Shown here: in pieces, positions 17,656 through 29,557 of the stretch | How positions within the stretch are numbered: position 1 is the first letter of the stretch | Layout: each line of letters begins with the position of its first letter | Assembly: GCA_016716535.1 (NCBI GenBank) | Contig: JADJWD010000001.1 | Span: 322,435 to 386,434, forward strand | Origin: Betaproteobacteria bacterium | GTDB taxonomy: Bacteria > Pseudomonadota > Gammaproteobacteria > Burkholderiales > Burkholderiaceae_C | DNA: 64,000 bases | Direction: 5' to 3' | Made by a program: the position numbers and the translations under genes | Notes under the pieces: model-generated | What the model was told of the DNA's origin: nothing | Database searches by the model: none | Seen by the model: the letters and a program-made list of their open reading frames with translations, nothing else

Positions 17656-18463
17656 CGATCCAGCCTTCGATCACATCGACGTCCACCGGCACGCCGTGCC
17701 CCGGCTGGCGCGCCGCCCAGGCCGCCTGCACGAGGCACAGTGTTGCGTCGAGCGCGTCGCCGCTGGTGTCGTCGATCAACGTCGCGCGCAGCGTGCGCGG
17801 CAGTGAAAGGCGAAAGCCGAAGCCGCCCTCGCCGCGCATCAACGCCTGCACGATCGCGGCGCGCGCTTCGACGCGGTCGGGCGCCGCGCTGTTCTTGTAC
17901 GAACGCGCGCCGACGATCGCGTGCGCGGCGCGCGCCGGGTAGGCCTCGACGGCGACACGCGCCGCGTCGCCCGCGTGCAGCCCGGGCACGTGCACGCCGG
18001 CTCGCACGAGCCGCGCAAAGCCTTCGAAGTACATGAAGCCCACCGGCACGTAGCGCGTCTGCAGTGGGCTCGACGACATCGGCCGGCAGGCGCGGTCGGT
18101 GGCGCGGTGCACGAGCCGCTGCCCGGCCGGGCGGCCGTTGCCCCAGGCATCGACGAGCCCGCGAAAGGCCATGCGCCGACCGTCGCAGCGGCGGTGCAAC
18201 TCATCGACGATGGCCGCGGCGGTGTCGCCGAGCGCGTGCGCCTCGACGAAGGCGCGCGGCAGGCCGAACGGCATGTCGAAGCCGCCGAGCCACGGGCCCG
18301 GCTCGGCGAGCAGCGCCTCGAAAGCGGCGAGTGCCGTCAGGTGCTCGAGCCGCTCGACAACGAGCGTGTCGCCGTCGGCCCGGCCGTGCGCGACGACGAT
18401 CGGCTTGCGCGGTGTTGGCGCGCAGGTGAAGTCGACGCCGAGGAGGCGGGAAGCGACAGGCAT
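17639..18463 (-). CDS. DUF429 domain protein (predicted RNase H-like fold)
   Basis: 274 residues starting MPVASRLLGVDFTCAPTPRK. LLGVDFTCAP with a catalytic-type Asp in the first strand, GGFDMPFGLP in the middle and ALDATLCLVQAAWAA near the C-terminus (a conserved D-A-xx-C-A helix) match DUF429, a family proposed to have an RNase H/resolvase-like fold and possible nuclease activity. Cellular role is unknown. It is convergent with the Bug receptor gene and divergent (32 bp) from the asparaginase gene. Confidence 0.75.
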   Translation of the reverse strand: MPVASRLLGVDFTCAPTPRKPIVVAHGRADGDTLVVERLEHLTALAAFEALLAEPGPWLGGFDMPFGLPRAFVEAHALGDTAAAIVDELHRRCDGRRMAFRGLVDAWGNGRPAGQRLVHRATDRACRPMSSSPLQTRYVPVGFMYFEGFARLVRAGVHVPGLHAGDAARVAVEAYPARAAHAIVGARSYKNSAAPDRVEARAAIVQALMRGEGGFGFRLSLPRTLRATLIDDTSGDALDATLCLVQAAWAARQPGHGVPVDVDVIEGWIVTAPA

Positions 18464-18495
18464 GGCGGCGATTCTGGGCGAGCTACAGTGCCGCC

Positions 18496-19542
18496 ATGAC
18501 CGTTGCCAACCCCATCCTCGTCGAAGCGCTGCGCGGCGGCATCGCCGAGAGCCAGCACCGCGGCGCGCTCGCCATCGTCGATGCCACCGGCCGCGTGCAC
18601 ACGGTGCAGGGCGACATCGAGCGGCCGATCTTCCCGCGCTCGGCGGTGAAGGTGCTGCAGGCGCTGCCGCTGGTGGCCAGCGGCGCGGCCGAGCGCTTCG
18701 GCCTCACCGATGCCGAACTGGCGCTCGCCTGCGCCTCGCACGGCGGCGAACCGGCGCACGCCGAGACGGCGCGCGGCATGCTCGCCAAGGCCGGCCTCGG
18801 GCCCGAGGCGCTCGAGTGCGGCACGCACTGGCCGTACAACGAGACGGCGCAGCGCGCGCTCGCCGCGGCCGGCGCCACGCCGAGCGCGCTGCACAACAAC
18901 TGCTCGGGCAAACACGCCGGCTTCGTATGCCTGGGCTGCGGGCTCGCGGGGCGCAGCGGCGCCGCCGACTTCGTGCGCGGCTACGTGCAGCCCGACCACG
19001 CGGTGATGCGCGAAGTGACGGCGTCGCTGGCGGACGCCACCGGCTTCGACCTCGCGCACACGGCGCGCGGCACCGACGGCTGCTCGATCCCGACCTACGC
19101 GATCCCGTTGCGGCACCTGGCACACGCCTTCGCGAAGGTCGCCACCGGCGCCGGCCTCGACGCCGACCGTGCGCGCGCCGCGAAGCGGCTGCGCGAGGCG
19201 GTGGCGCGCGCGCCGCAGATGGTGGCCGGCAGCGGCCGCTTCGACAGCCGCGTGATGCAGCGCCTCGGCGAGCGCGTCTTCTGCAAGGTCGGCGCCGAGG
19301 GCGTCTACTGCGCCGCTTTGCCCGAAGCGGGCCTCGGCGTCGCGATCAAGATGGACGACGGCAACACCGCCCGCGCCGCCGAGGTGGTGATGGCCGCGGT
19401 GATCGAGCGCCTGGTGCCGATGCCGGGCGACGACGACGCGGCCTTCATGCGCGCGCTCAGCGACCTGGCGCTGCGCAACTGGAACGGCATCGAGGTCGGC
19501 CGGCTGCGCGCGACGGACGCGCTGCGGGGGCGCGCGCGCTGA
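18496..19542 (+). CDS. Asparaginase, Rhizobium etli type (Asparaginase_II family)
   Basis: 348 residues, hydrolysing L-asparagine to aspartate and ammonia. It belongs to the zinc-binding, beta-lactamase-like class of the R. etli enzyme, not to EcAI/EcAII. Visible active-site elements: Ser49-x-x-Lys52 (RSAVK), Ser81 (CASHGGEP), Cys136-Ser-Gly-Lys139 (NNCSGKHAG), ARGTDGCSIPTYA and KMDDGN near 290. Known R. etli chemistry uses two Ser-Lys pairs and Cys/Lys zinc ligands, all matched here by eye. Start ATG at 18496 sits 32 bp from the divergent DUF429 start. Confidence 0.88.
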   Translation: MTVANPILVEALRGGIAESQHRGALAIVDATGRVHTVQGDIERPIFPRSAVKVLQALPLVASGAAERFGLTDAELALACASHGGEPAHAETARGMLAKAGLGPEALECGTHWPYNETAQRALAAAGATPSALHNNCSGKHAGFVCLGCGLAGRSGAADFVRGYVQPDHAVMREVTASLADATGFDLAHTARGTDGCSIPTYAIPLRHLAHAFAKVATGAGLDADRARAAKRLREAVARAPQMVAGSGRFDSRVMQRLGERVFCKVGAEGVYCAALPEAGLGVAIKMDDGNTARAAEVVMAAVIERLVPMPGDDDAAFMRALSDLALRNWNGIEVGRLRATDALRGRAR

Positions 19543-19555
19543 CCCCCGGAAGTTG

Positions 19556-20086
19556 TCAGGGAAGCAGCCGCACCTCGACGCGGCGCGCTTCCTGGTTGCT
19601 GCCGTCGCCGGTCGTCGACTCGGGCTTGCGCAGCGCGATGCGCTCGGCCGCCACGCCGGCGGCCTTCAGCGCCTCGCGCACGGCCTTGGCGCGCTCCTTC
19701 GCGAGTTCGGCGTTCTTCGCCGGGTCGCCGGTGGCGTCGTGGAAGCCCGACAGCACCACCTGCCGCGGCGCCGCCGCCTGCACGGCGGCCGCCAGCGTCT
19801 TCATGGAATCGGCCGTCTCGGCGCCGAGCGTCGCCACGCCGCTGGCGAAGTACAACGTGCCGGCCAGGTCGCCGGCGAGCGGCGCGTCGAGCAACGTGTC
19901 GGCACCGGCGGCCGCCGCCCCGGTCGCCGCCGGTGCAGCAGCTGTAGAGGCCGCGGCCACCGCCGGCTTGCGATCGCCCATCTGCTTGATGGCCAGGCCG
20001 CCGAGCAGCCCGAATAACAACAGCGCCACCACGCCCAAAGCGGTCCACACGCCGATGCGTGCGCCATCATCGAGTTCGTCGAGCAT
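19556..20086 (-). CDS. Inner-membrane-anchored OmpA-like protein
   Basis: 176 residues. An N-terminal transmembrane helix (VWTALGVVALLLFGLLGGLAI, about 13-33) and an Ala-rich linker precede an OmpA/MotB-like domain from about residue 75: LYFASGVATL, then VVLSGFHDATGD, then NAELAKERAKAVREALKAAGV, the peptidoglycan-binding N-x-x-L-x-x-x-R-A signature. The Asp and Arg that bind diaminopimelate appear present. It would tether the inner membrane to the wall, but no linked envelope machinery is evident. The gene converges on asparaginase (13 bp) and diverges from the protease gene at 20194. Confidence 0.8.
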   Translation of the reverse strand: MLDELDDGARIGVWTALGVVALLLFGLLGGLAIKQMGDRKPAVAAASTAAAPAATGAAAAGADTLLDAPLAGDLAGTLYFASGVATLGAETADSMKTLAAAVQAAAPRQVVLSGFHDATGDPAKNAELAKERAKAVREALKAAGVAAERIALRKPESTTGDGSNQEARRVEVRLLP

Positions 20087-20193
20087 CCTCGCTCCCGTCG
20101 TTCTTGGTTGGAAAAGCCCGCGATTCTAGGTCGGCAGCCCTGCGCGGCTGGCCCGGCGCGGCGCGCAAAAGGAAGCCACAAGGAAACCAGCGA

Positions 20194-22923
<2,730 letters not shown>

Positions 22924-22944
22924 AGAGCCCGAGGCGCTGCGACT

Positions 22945-24240
22945 TCACAGGAACGGGAACGACACGACGAACACCGCCCAGATGCCGATCAGCAGGTGCG
23001 AGAAGACGACGCCGACCAGCGTCGGGTGGCGCGAGTACAGCCAGCCCCAGAACAGGCCGAACGGAAACACGAGCAGCGCAAACGCGGCGTTGGTGTGCAG
23101 GTGCGTGGCGCTGAACAGCAGCGTCGACATGAAGATCGAAAGCGGCACGCGGTGGCGCGGGCGCAGGTACATCACCAGCGAGCTCTGGATGCCGCTGCGC
23201 GCCACCATCTCCTGCACCGGCACGAACAGCGCGTAGGCGAGCACGACGAGCAGCGTGCCGCCGGCGCCGAGCCCGGCCGGGCGGTACAGGTCGAACAGCT
23301 CGCGGCCGGCGTAGGCGCTCGACGTGTGCAGCAGCGCCCACTTGGCCGCGACGATCAGGACGAGCACCGGCAGGCTGGCCAGCGCCGCCTCGCGCAACGC
23401 CGGCTGCCAGCCAGCGAGCGTGAAGCCGTAGGCGCTCGGCGGGAACATGCTCGTGCGGATGTTCAGGTACAGCCCGACCGCGAAGCCGACGAGCACGAGC
23501 ACGCTGAAGACGGTGGTGTCGGGCACCAGCGCCTTCAGCGGCTGCATCAGCACCATCGCGAACATGTACAGGCAGGTGCCGATCAGCACGCGGCTCATGA
23601 AGCGGCCCATCTCGGTGCGCGTACGCTCCTCGTGCAGCGCGTCCTCGAGGTGGCGCACGGCGCTCGCCGTGCTGTGGCGGATCTTGCGCGCCAGCTCGTG
23701 CGCGAGGTTCAGCTGCATCTGCACCGCCGGGTGCGGCGTGCCGGCGGCGCCGCCGCGGTCGATGTCGCCGTCCAGTTCGGGCAGCCTCAGCGTCAGCACG
23801 ACCGCGTCGTCGAGCGCGCGCACCGTCGCCGAGCGCGTGCCGCGGTCCAGCAGCGCCACCTCGCCGACCAGCGCGCCGGGCAGCGCCTCGCCGATGCGGT
23901 GGTCGTCGCCGTGCGGCCAGGCGGCGCCGCGGGCGCCGGGCGGCGCGGCCCCGTCACGCTCGCTGCGCTTGCGCACCTCGAAGCGGCCGCGCACGACGAA
24001 GTGGATCGCGTCGGCCTCGTCGCCCTCGCCGATCAGGTCGGTGCCCGCCGACACGCGCCGCAGGTGGCCGATGCGGCGCAGCAGCCCGGCGAGCACCACG
24101 GGCTCGATGCCGCGAAAGAGCGTCGTCTCGGCCTGCAGCCGTTCGAGCAGCGAGGCGAGGGCCTCGTCGGTCAGCGGCAGGTCGGCCGCAGGGACGGCCG
24201 CCGCATCGGCCGCGCGGTCTGGAGGCTGGACGACGGACAT
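22945..24240 (-). CDS. Cyclic-nucleotide-binding domain fused to a CPBP-type membrane protease
   Basis: 431 residues. Residues about 40-155 are a CRP-like cNMP-binding domain with a phosphate-binding cassette VGEVALLDRGTRSATVRA; Arg136 is the phosphate-contacting Arg, suggesting real cNMP binding. Residues about 215-431 have six or so membrane segments and the CPBP (Rce1/Abi) motifs: QEMVAR at 343-348 in place of EExxxR, F376-x-x-x-H380, and His415 in FSHLLIGIW. The first catalytic Glu is Gln, so protease activity is doubtful. The arrangement suggests a membrane protein gated by cAMP or cGMP. Its start is only 14 bp from the divergent acyltransferase gene. Confidence 0.8.
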   Translation of the reverse strand: MSVVQPPDRAADAAAVPAADLPLTDEALASLLERLQAETTLFRGIEPVVLAGLLRRIGHLRRVSAGTDLIGEGDEADAIHFVVRGRFEVRKRSERDGAAPPGARGAAWPHGDDHRIGEALPGALVGEVALLDRGTRSATVRALDDAVVLTLRLPELDGDIDRGGAAGTPHPAVQMQLNLAHELARKIRHSTASAVRHLEDALHEERTRTEMGRFMSRVLIGTCLYMFAMVLMQPLKALVPDTTVFSVLVLVGFAVGLYLNIRTSMFPPSAYGFTLAGWQPALREAALASLPVLVLIVAAKWALLHTSSAYAGRELFDLYRPAGLGAGGTLLVVLAYALFVPVQEMVARSGIQSSLVMYLRPRHRVPLSIFMSTLLFSATHLHTNAAFALLVFPFGLFWGWLYSRHPTLVGVVFSHLLIGIWAVFVVSFPFL

Positions 24241-24254
24241 GGCAGAGTCAGCGC

Positions 24255-24899
24255 ATGATCAAACGATCGATCGGTCGGGCCGTGCTGCGAATGAGCGGCT
24301 GGGCACTCGAGGGTCCGCTGCCCTCGGCGCGCCGCTACGTGCTGATCGCCGCGCCGCACACCTCGAACTGGGACTTCGTCTTCATGATCGCGATGTCGTG
24401 GGTCACCGGCGTGCGCCTGGCCTGGATGGGCAAGGCGTCGCTGTTCGTCTTTCCGTTCGGTGCGCTCATGCGCGCGATGGGCGGCATCCCGATCCGGCGC
24501 GACCGGCGAGCGAGCCTCGTCGAGCAGTGCACCGAGCGCTTTGCCGCCGAGGCCGACCTCGTGCTCGCCGTGCCGGCCGAGGGCACGCGCCGGCGCGAGC
24601 GCACCTGGCGCTCGGGCTTCTATCACATCGCCCGCCGCGCCGGGGTGCCGGTGGTGCTGGGTTATCTCGACTACGCGCGCCGCCGCGGCGGCCTCGGCCC
24701 CGAGGTGTGGCCGAGCGGCGACGTGCGCGCCGACATGGACCGCGTGCGGGCGTTCTATGCCGACAAGGTCGGCCGTCATCCCGAGCGCTTCACGCCGCCT
24801 CGGCTGGCCGATGAGGATCAGCCATTGTCCGCCTCGCCCGGCGGCGAGAGCAGCGGCATCGCCCCCTCGGTGCCACCCAGCAGCCCCGTGCGCGAGTAG
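24255..24899 (+). CDS. PlsC-like 1-acyl-glycerol-phosphate acyltransferase family protein
   Basis: 214 residues. The acyltransferase motifs are visible: PHTSNWD (H-x4-D, about 34-40), GGIPIRRDRR (about 76-85) and AVPAEGTRRRERTWRSGFYH (about 105-124). Small members of this family without membrane helices occur widely in proteobacteria and transfer acyl chains to phospholipids, ornithine lipids or unknown acceptors. The last 27 codons overlap the end of argG on the other strand by 82 bp, and that tail (LSASPGGESSGIAPS) has no domain character. Confidence 0.82.
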   Translation: MIKRSIGRAVLRMSGWALEGPLPSARRYVLIAAPHTSNWDFVFMIAMSWVTGVRLAWMGKASLFVFPFGALMRAMGGIPIRRDRRASLVEQCTERFAAEADLVLAVPAEGTRRRERTWRSGFYHIARRAGVPVVLGYLDYARRRGGLGPEVWPSGDVRADMDRVRAFYADKVGRHPERFTPPRLADEDQPLSASPGGESSGIAPSVPPSSPVRE

Positions 24900-26161
24900 A
24901 TGCCGAGCTTGTCGCGCGTGTCGACGATGTCGAGGTTGCGCATCGTCAGTTGCCCGATGCGGTCGGCCGGGCTGAAGGCGCCGGCGCCCTTTTCCATCGT
25001 CAGCCGCTCGGGGTGGTAGGTGAGGTTGGGGCTTTGGGTGTCGACGAGGCTCCAGTCGTTGCCGCGCCTCAGCTCGATCCACACCTCGCCGGTGACGGCA
25101 CGTGCCACCCAGCGCTGCGCCGTCTCGCGCAGCATCAGCGCCTGCGGGTCGAACCAGCGGCCGTGGTACAGCAGCTTGCCGAGAACCCGGCCGTTGTTGC
25201 GGTACTGGCTGATCGTGTCCTCGTTGTGGATGCCGGTGACGAGCCGCTCGTAGGCGATGTGCAGCAGCGCCATGCCCGGCGCCTCGTAGATGCCGCGGCT
25301 CTTGGCCTCGATGATGCGGTTCTCGATCTGGTCGCACATGCCCAGGCCGTGCCGCCCGCCGATGCGGTTGGCCTCCTCGAACAGCGCCACGGCGCTGTCG
25401 AACGTGCGGCCGTTCAGCGCCACCGGCACGCCTTCCTCGAAGCGCACGCTCACCGTCTCGGCCTTCACCTCGACCTCGGGCTTCCAGAAGGCCACGCCCA
25501 TGATCGGATTGACGATCGACAGCCCCTTGTTCAGGAACTCGAGGTCCTTGGCCTCGTGCGTGGCGCCGAGCATGTTGCTGTCGGTGCTGTACGCCTTCTC
25601 GACGCTCATCTTGTAGTCGAAGCCATGGGTGATGAGGTACTCGCTCATCTCCTTGCGGCCGCCGAGTTCGTCGATGAAGCGCTGGTCGAGCCAGGGCTTG
25701 TAGATGCGCAGTTGCGGGTTGGCGAGCAACCCGTAGCGGTAGAAGCGCTCGATGTCGTTGCCCTTGAAGGTGCTGCCGTCGCCCCAGATGTGCACGCCGT
25801 CGTCGCGCATCGCCACGACGAGCGCGGTGCCGGTGACGGCGCGGCCGAGCGGCGTGGTGTTGAAGTAGGTTGCGCCGCCCGTGCTGATGTGGAAGGCGTT
25901 GCACTGGATCGCCGCGATGCCTTCGGCGACGAGTTGCGCGCGGCAGTCCACCAGGCGGGCGATGTCGGCGCCGTAGGCGCGCGCCTTGCGCGGGATCTCG
26001 TCGTAGTCGCTCTCGTCGGGCTGGCCGAGGTTGGCTGTGTACGCACACGGGATCGCGCCCTTGGCGCGCATCCAGTGCACCGCGGCACTGGTGTCCAGGC
26101 CGCCGGAGAAGGCGATGCCGACGCGCTCGCCGCGCGGGAGGGATTGCAGGATGTGGGTCAT
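24818..26161 (-). CDS. argG: Argininosuccinate synthase (type 2, long form)
   Basis: 447 residues, the length of the Escherichia coli-type enzyme. It condenses citrulline and aspartate with ATP in arginine biosynthesis. The N-terminal PP-loop is GIAFSGGLDTSAAVHWM; other signatures are AYTANLGQPDE, CNAFHISTGGATYFNTTPLGR, HIWGDGSTFKGNDIERFYRYG and EGVPVALNG. The frame is open 19 codons further upstream, but MTHILQSLPRGERVGIAF at 26161 matches the family start. It lies 53 bp after a beta-hydroxyacid dehydrogenase gene on the same strand. Confidence 0.97.
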   Translation of the reverse strand: MTHILQSLPRGERVGIAFSGGLDTSAAVHWMRAKGAIPCAYTANLGQPDESDYDEIPRKARAYGADIARLVDCRAQLVAEGIAAIQCNAFHISTGGATYFNTTPLGRAVTGTALVVAMRDDGVHIWGDGSTFKGNDIERFYRYGLLANPQLRIYKPWLDQRFIDELGGRKEMSEYLITHGFDYKMSVEKAYSTDSNMLGATHEAKDLEFLNKGLSIVNPIMGVAFWKPEVEVKAETVSVRFEEGVPVALNGRTFDSAVALFEEANRIGGRHGLGMCDQIENRIIEAKSRGIYEAPGMALLHIAYERLVTGIHNEDTISQYRNNGRVLGKLLYHGRWFDPQALMLRETAQRWVARAVTGEVWIELRRGNDWSLVDTQSPNLTYHPERLTMEKGAGAFSPADRIGQLTMRNLDIVDTRDKLGIYSRTGLLGGTEGAMPLLSPPGEADNG

Positions 26162-26214
26162 GGGGTCGGGCTCCGAACCGGCGATTGTCGCTGCGGCGGC
26201 GGAGCCCGCCGCGC

Positions 26215-27087
26215 TCACCCTGCGATCACCGCCTTCATCCCCGGCGAGCGCATCGCGGCGCCGATGTCGAGCGCGCCTTCGCCGCGCGCGATCGCAGCGT
26301 CGAGCAGCGCGGCCACTGCCGGCATCAGCGCCAGCGCGACGCCGCCGTGCTGCGCCTCTTCGATCATCAGCCGCACGTCCTTGCGCGCCATCGTCGTCTC
26401 GAACGAGGCCGGACTGTGCGGGCCTTTCTCGATGCGCACGGCGCGCGCGGCGAGGTTGCCGCCGGGGTTGAAGTGCGTGAAGAGCGTGAAGGCGTCGGCC
26501 GGCGCGACGCCCAGCGCCTCGGCCAGGCGCGCCACGTCGCCGAGCACGCCGTTGATGCCGATGATCGCCAGGTTGCCGAAGAGCTTGAAGGCCGCCGCGC
26601 GGCCCACCGGCTCGCCCAGGTGCAGCACGGTGCCGGTCATCGGCTGCAGATGCGGCAGCAGCGCCTCGTGCCGCGCCTTCGGGCCGTCGGTCAGCATGAG
26701 GCCGGTGCCCTCGGCGCAGTTGGCCGGGCCCATGAAGACCGGCGCGTGCACGTAGGTGACGCCGCGCGCCGCCCAGCGCGCCGCGCGCTCGACGGTCGGG
26801 TGCATCGCCGTCGTCGTGTGGTCGATGATCCAGGTGGCCGCGCCGATGCGCCCGGCCAGCGGCTCGAGCACCGCGTCGACCGAGGCGTCGTCGCCGAGTG
26901 AGACGTGGATGCGCTCGACGCCTTCCACCGCCGCGGCGGCGTCGGCGAAGGCTTTGGCGCCGTGCGCCTCGAGCGCGCGCGCCTTGTCGGCGCTGCGGTT
27001 CCAGACGTTGACGCTGTGGCCGTTGGCGAGGAAGCGGCGGACGAAGCCCGTGCCCATCAGGCCGGTGCCGAGGAAGGCGATCTTCAT
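26215..27087 (-). CDS. NAD(P)-dependent beta-hydroxyacid dehydrogenase (3-hydroxyisobutyrate dehydrogenase family)
   Basis: 290 residues. A Rossmann start MKIAFLGTGLMGTGFVRRF (G-x-G-x-x-G), NVWNRSADKARAL (the Asn-Arg pair suggests NADP preference), then an HAPVFMGP substrate loop and the catalytic helix with Lys in AAAFKLFGNL (about 168). Family members oxidise 3-hydroxyisobutyrate, tartronate semialdehyde or succinic-semialdehyde-type substrates; the usual DAPVSGG loop is altered to HAPVFMGPAN, so the substrate is uncertain. It sits between the SulP transporter gene (61 bp) and argG (53 bp). Confidence 0.88.
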   Translation of the reverse strand: MKIAFLGTGLMGTGFVRRFLANGHSVNVWNRSADKARALEAHGAKAFADAAAAVEGVERIHVSLGDDASVDAVLEPLAGRIGAATWIIDHTTTAMHPTVERAARWAARGVTYVHAPVFMGPANCAEGTGLMLTDGPKARHEALLPHLQPMTGTVLHLGEPVGRAAAFKLFGNLAIIGINGVLGDVARLAEALGVAPADAFTLFTHFNPGGNLAARAVRIEKGPHSPASFETTMARKDVRLMIEEAQHGGVALALMPAVAALLDAAIARGEGALDIGAAMRSPGMKAVIAG

Positions 27088-27148
27088 GGTGCGAGAGTGT
27101 GTGGGGTCGGTGGCGGAAGGCGGCGACGATAGCGCGCCGGCGCGGCCT

Positions 27149-29557
27149 TCACCCCGCCGCCAGCCGCCAGGCCGCCGCGGCGCTGCGCAGGCGCTTCGAC
27201 AGGTGCAGCGCGAGGTTGCGAAAGAGCCGCGCGGCGATCGCCGGCTCGTCGCGTTGCAGCTCGCCGATCAGCCGCGCGGGCAGTTCGAAGACGACACTGG
27301 CGACATCGGCGCGCGCGTCGGCGGTGCGGCCGCCGCCGTCGAGCACCGCAGTCTCGCCGAAGCACATGCCGGGCGAGAAGCTGACGAAGCGCTGGCCGCC
27401 CGCGCGGTCGAGCATGCTCACCGAGCCGACGGCGAGCAGGTAGATCGCGTCGCCCGCGTCGCCTTGGGCGAAGAGCCGCTCGCCGGCGGCGAGGGGCCGC
27501 TCGACCAGATGCGGCTTCAGGCGCGCCAGTTCGCCGGCGGTGAGCCCGTCGAAGAGCGCGTTGTGTTCCAGCGGCACGGCTTGGCCCGCGCCACCACCGG
27601 GCGCCGTTTCGGCGAGCAGCGCCGCCTCGGCCGCCTCGATCGCGTGGTCGGCGTCTGCGTGCAACGGCCACGGTGCGGCGGCCGTCGCGTTGGCCCCATG
27701 CGCCTGCATCGCCCGGCCGTGGCGGTTGTCGGCCGTCACGCCGGCCAGCATCAGCGTCGTGCCGGCCTCGGCGAGGCTCTTGCGCAGTTGCGCGAGGCCC
27801 ATCGCGCCGGAGGCATCGAGCGTGCTGACGCGCCTCAGGTCCAGCACGAGGAAGCGGCAGCGCGCCGCCGCTTGTGGCATCTGCTGCGCCTCCCGCGCCT
27901 CTCGCGCCTCCTGCACCAGGCGGTCGATGTTGCCGAAGAAGAGCGCGCCCTCCAGCTCGATGACGGCGATGTGCGCGCGCAGCGGCGCCAGCACCGCCTC
28001 GGTGGCCGGCGGGTAGACGCGGCGGCTGGGCATCTGCGCGGCGCTGTAGCGCAGCCGCACGAGCGAGCGGTTCAGCGCGCGCACGAAAATCAGCATCGAC
28101 AGCAGCACGCCGGCGCCGACCGCGGCGACGAAGCCGGCCGCGAGCGTCACGATGCACACCAGCGCGACGACCGCGAGACTCCACGCCGTCTCGGCCCTCT
28201 CGTCTGTCCTCTCGTCCGTCCGCCCGCCGCGCCACCACTGCGCCACGAGCTGCCGCGACCACCGGTCGACCAAGCCCCAGGCGAGCATCACGACGATGCC
28301 GCCGACCACCGCCAGCGGCACCCAGGTCAGCAGCGGCAGCGCCAGCGCGAACACCAGCGCCAGCAACACGCAGCTCACCAGCACCGAGGTGCGGCCGCGC
28401 CCCCCGGCGGCCAGTGCCGCCATCGCGCGCAGGCGCAGGAAGACGAGCGGCAGCCCGCCGACGAGGCCGCTGGCGGCGTTGGCGACGCCGAGCGCGACGA
28501 GTTCGCGATCCAGCGGCGTGCGCCGCCCGGCGGCCTGGTCGACGGCGGCGATGTTCAGCGCCGACTCGAGCGCGCCAATCAGCGCCAGCAGCAGCGCCGT
28601 CGCCGCCAGCGTCGGCGCGTGCCGCAGCAGCACCGCCGGCAGCGAGGCCTGCGTCAGCGGCGCCGGCGCATGCGCCAAAGGCGACGGCGCGTCCGCCAGC
28701 GGCGCCAGCGCGTGCAGTGCCGGCCACGCCATCTCGAGCGCGCCGAAGGTCGGCAACGCGCACGCCGCCGCGCGGCCAAACACGCCGCAAGCAGCCTGCA
28801 CCGCGAGCACGGCCAGCGTGCCCACCACAAGCGCCAGCAGCGCCGCCGGCGCGCGCGGCCAGCGCCGGTGCACGGCGAGGCCGACGCCGGCGGTCAGCAA
28901 CGCCGCGGCCAGCGCCGGCCAACGCCACGCCGCCAGCGCCGGCCAGCCTTCGCGGTTCAGCGTCTCGGCTTCGAGCCCCAGCAGCACCGGCAGCTGCGCC
29001 GCCACCATCAAGAGCGCCACGCCGTTCATGAAGCCGGCGAGCACCGGCTGCGGCACGTAGCGCACCAGCGCGCCGGCGCGCAACGCGCCGAGCAGCGCCA
29101 GCAGCACGCCGCCGGCCCCCACGGCGAGCGCGGTGGCGGCGAGCAGCGCCGCCAGGCCGCCCGGCGTGGCCGGATGCAGCGCGTTGTCCTGCACCAGCCG
29201 CGCCACGCAGGCGCCGAGCAGCAGCGCGGCGGACGAACTGGGCGATGCCGCCGGCATCGACGCGCGGCCGATGAGCGCATAGACAGCCGCGCCAATGACG
29301 ACGGCGACGACGGTTGCCGTCAGCCCCGCCGGCCGCGCCGCCGCGCCGGCCACGCCGTAGGCGACGAGGCCGAAGCTCAGCGCCAGCGGCAGCACCGCGG
29401 CCACCGCATTGAGCGCGCCGCACAGTTCGCCCCAGAGCGCGGGGGCGGCGCTGGCAACCGCGGACGATGGCGCCGCGCACGCCGCATCGGATCGCGCCGC
29501 GGCTGGGGCCGGCACAACGGATGCCGCCTCCACGGCGCGGCCGTCGCCCGGCGTCAC
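27149..29557 (-). CDS. SulP/SLC26-type anion transporter with STAS and C-terminal cNMP-binding domains
   Basis: 802 residues. The first 500 or so form the SulP transmembrane core (10 or more hydrophobic segments; GFMNGVALLMVAAQLP and GLVGGLPLVFLR blocks). A STAS domain follows (about 530-640: IAVIELEGALFFGNIDRLV, then FLVLDLRRVSTLDASGAMG). The C-terminal 120 residues are a CRP-like cNMP-binding domain: ERLFAQGDAGDAIYLLAVGS and FGETAVLDGGGRTADARAD, keeping the phosphate-binding Arg. SulP proteins carry sulfate, bicarbonate, or dicarboxylates. The start overlaps the stop of the upstream cyclase-like gene by 4 bp (ATGA), so translation is coupled, and a cyclic nucleotide likely gates transport. 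Confidence 0.88.
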   Translation of the reverse strand: MTPGDGRAVEAASVVPAPAAARSDAACAAPSSAVASAAPALWGELCGALNAVAAVLPLALSFGLVAYGVAGAAARPAGLTATVVAVVIGAAVYALIGRASMPAASPSSSAALLLGACVARLVQDNALHPATPGGLAALLAATALAVGAGGVLLALLGALRAGALVRYVPQPVLAGFMNGVALLMVAAQLPVLLGLEAETLNREGWPALAAWRWPALAAALLTAGVGLAVHRRWPRAPAALLALVVGTLAVLAVQAACGVFGRAAACALPTFGALEMAWPALHALAPLADAPSPLAHAPAPLTQASLPAVLLRHAPTLAATALLLALIGALESALNIAAVDQAAGRRTPLDRELVALGVANAASGLVGGLPLVFLRLRAMAALAAGGRGRTSVLVSCVLLALVFALALPLLTWVPLAVVGGIVVMLAWGLVDRWSRQLVAQWWRGGRTDERTDERAETAWSLAVVALVCIVTLAAGFVAAVGAGVLLSMLIFVRALNRSLVRLRYSAAQMPSRRVYPPATEAVLAPLRAHIAVIELEGALFFGNIDRLVQEAREAREAQQMPQAAARCRFLVLDLRRVSTLDASGAMGLAQLRKSLAEAGTTLMLAGVTADNRHGRAMQAHGANATAAAPWPLHADADHAIEAAEAALLAETAPGGGAGQAVPLEHNALFDGLTAGELARLKPHLVERPLAAGERLFAQGDAGDAIYLLAVGSVSMLDRAGGQRFVSFSPGMCFGETAVLDGGGRTADARADVASVVFELPARLIGELQRDEPAIAARLFRNLALHLSKRLRSAAAAWRLAAG

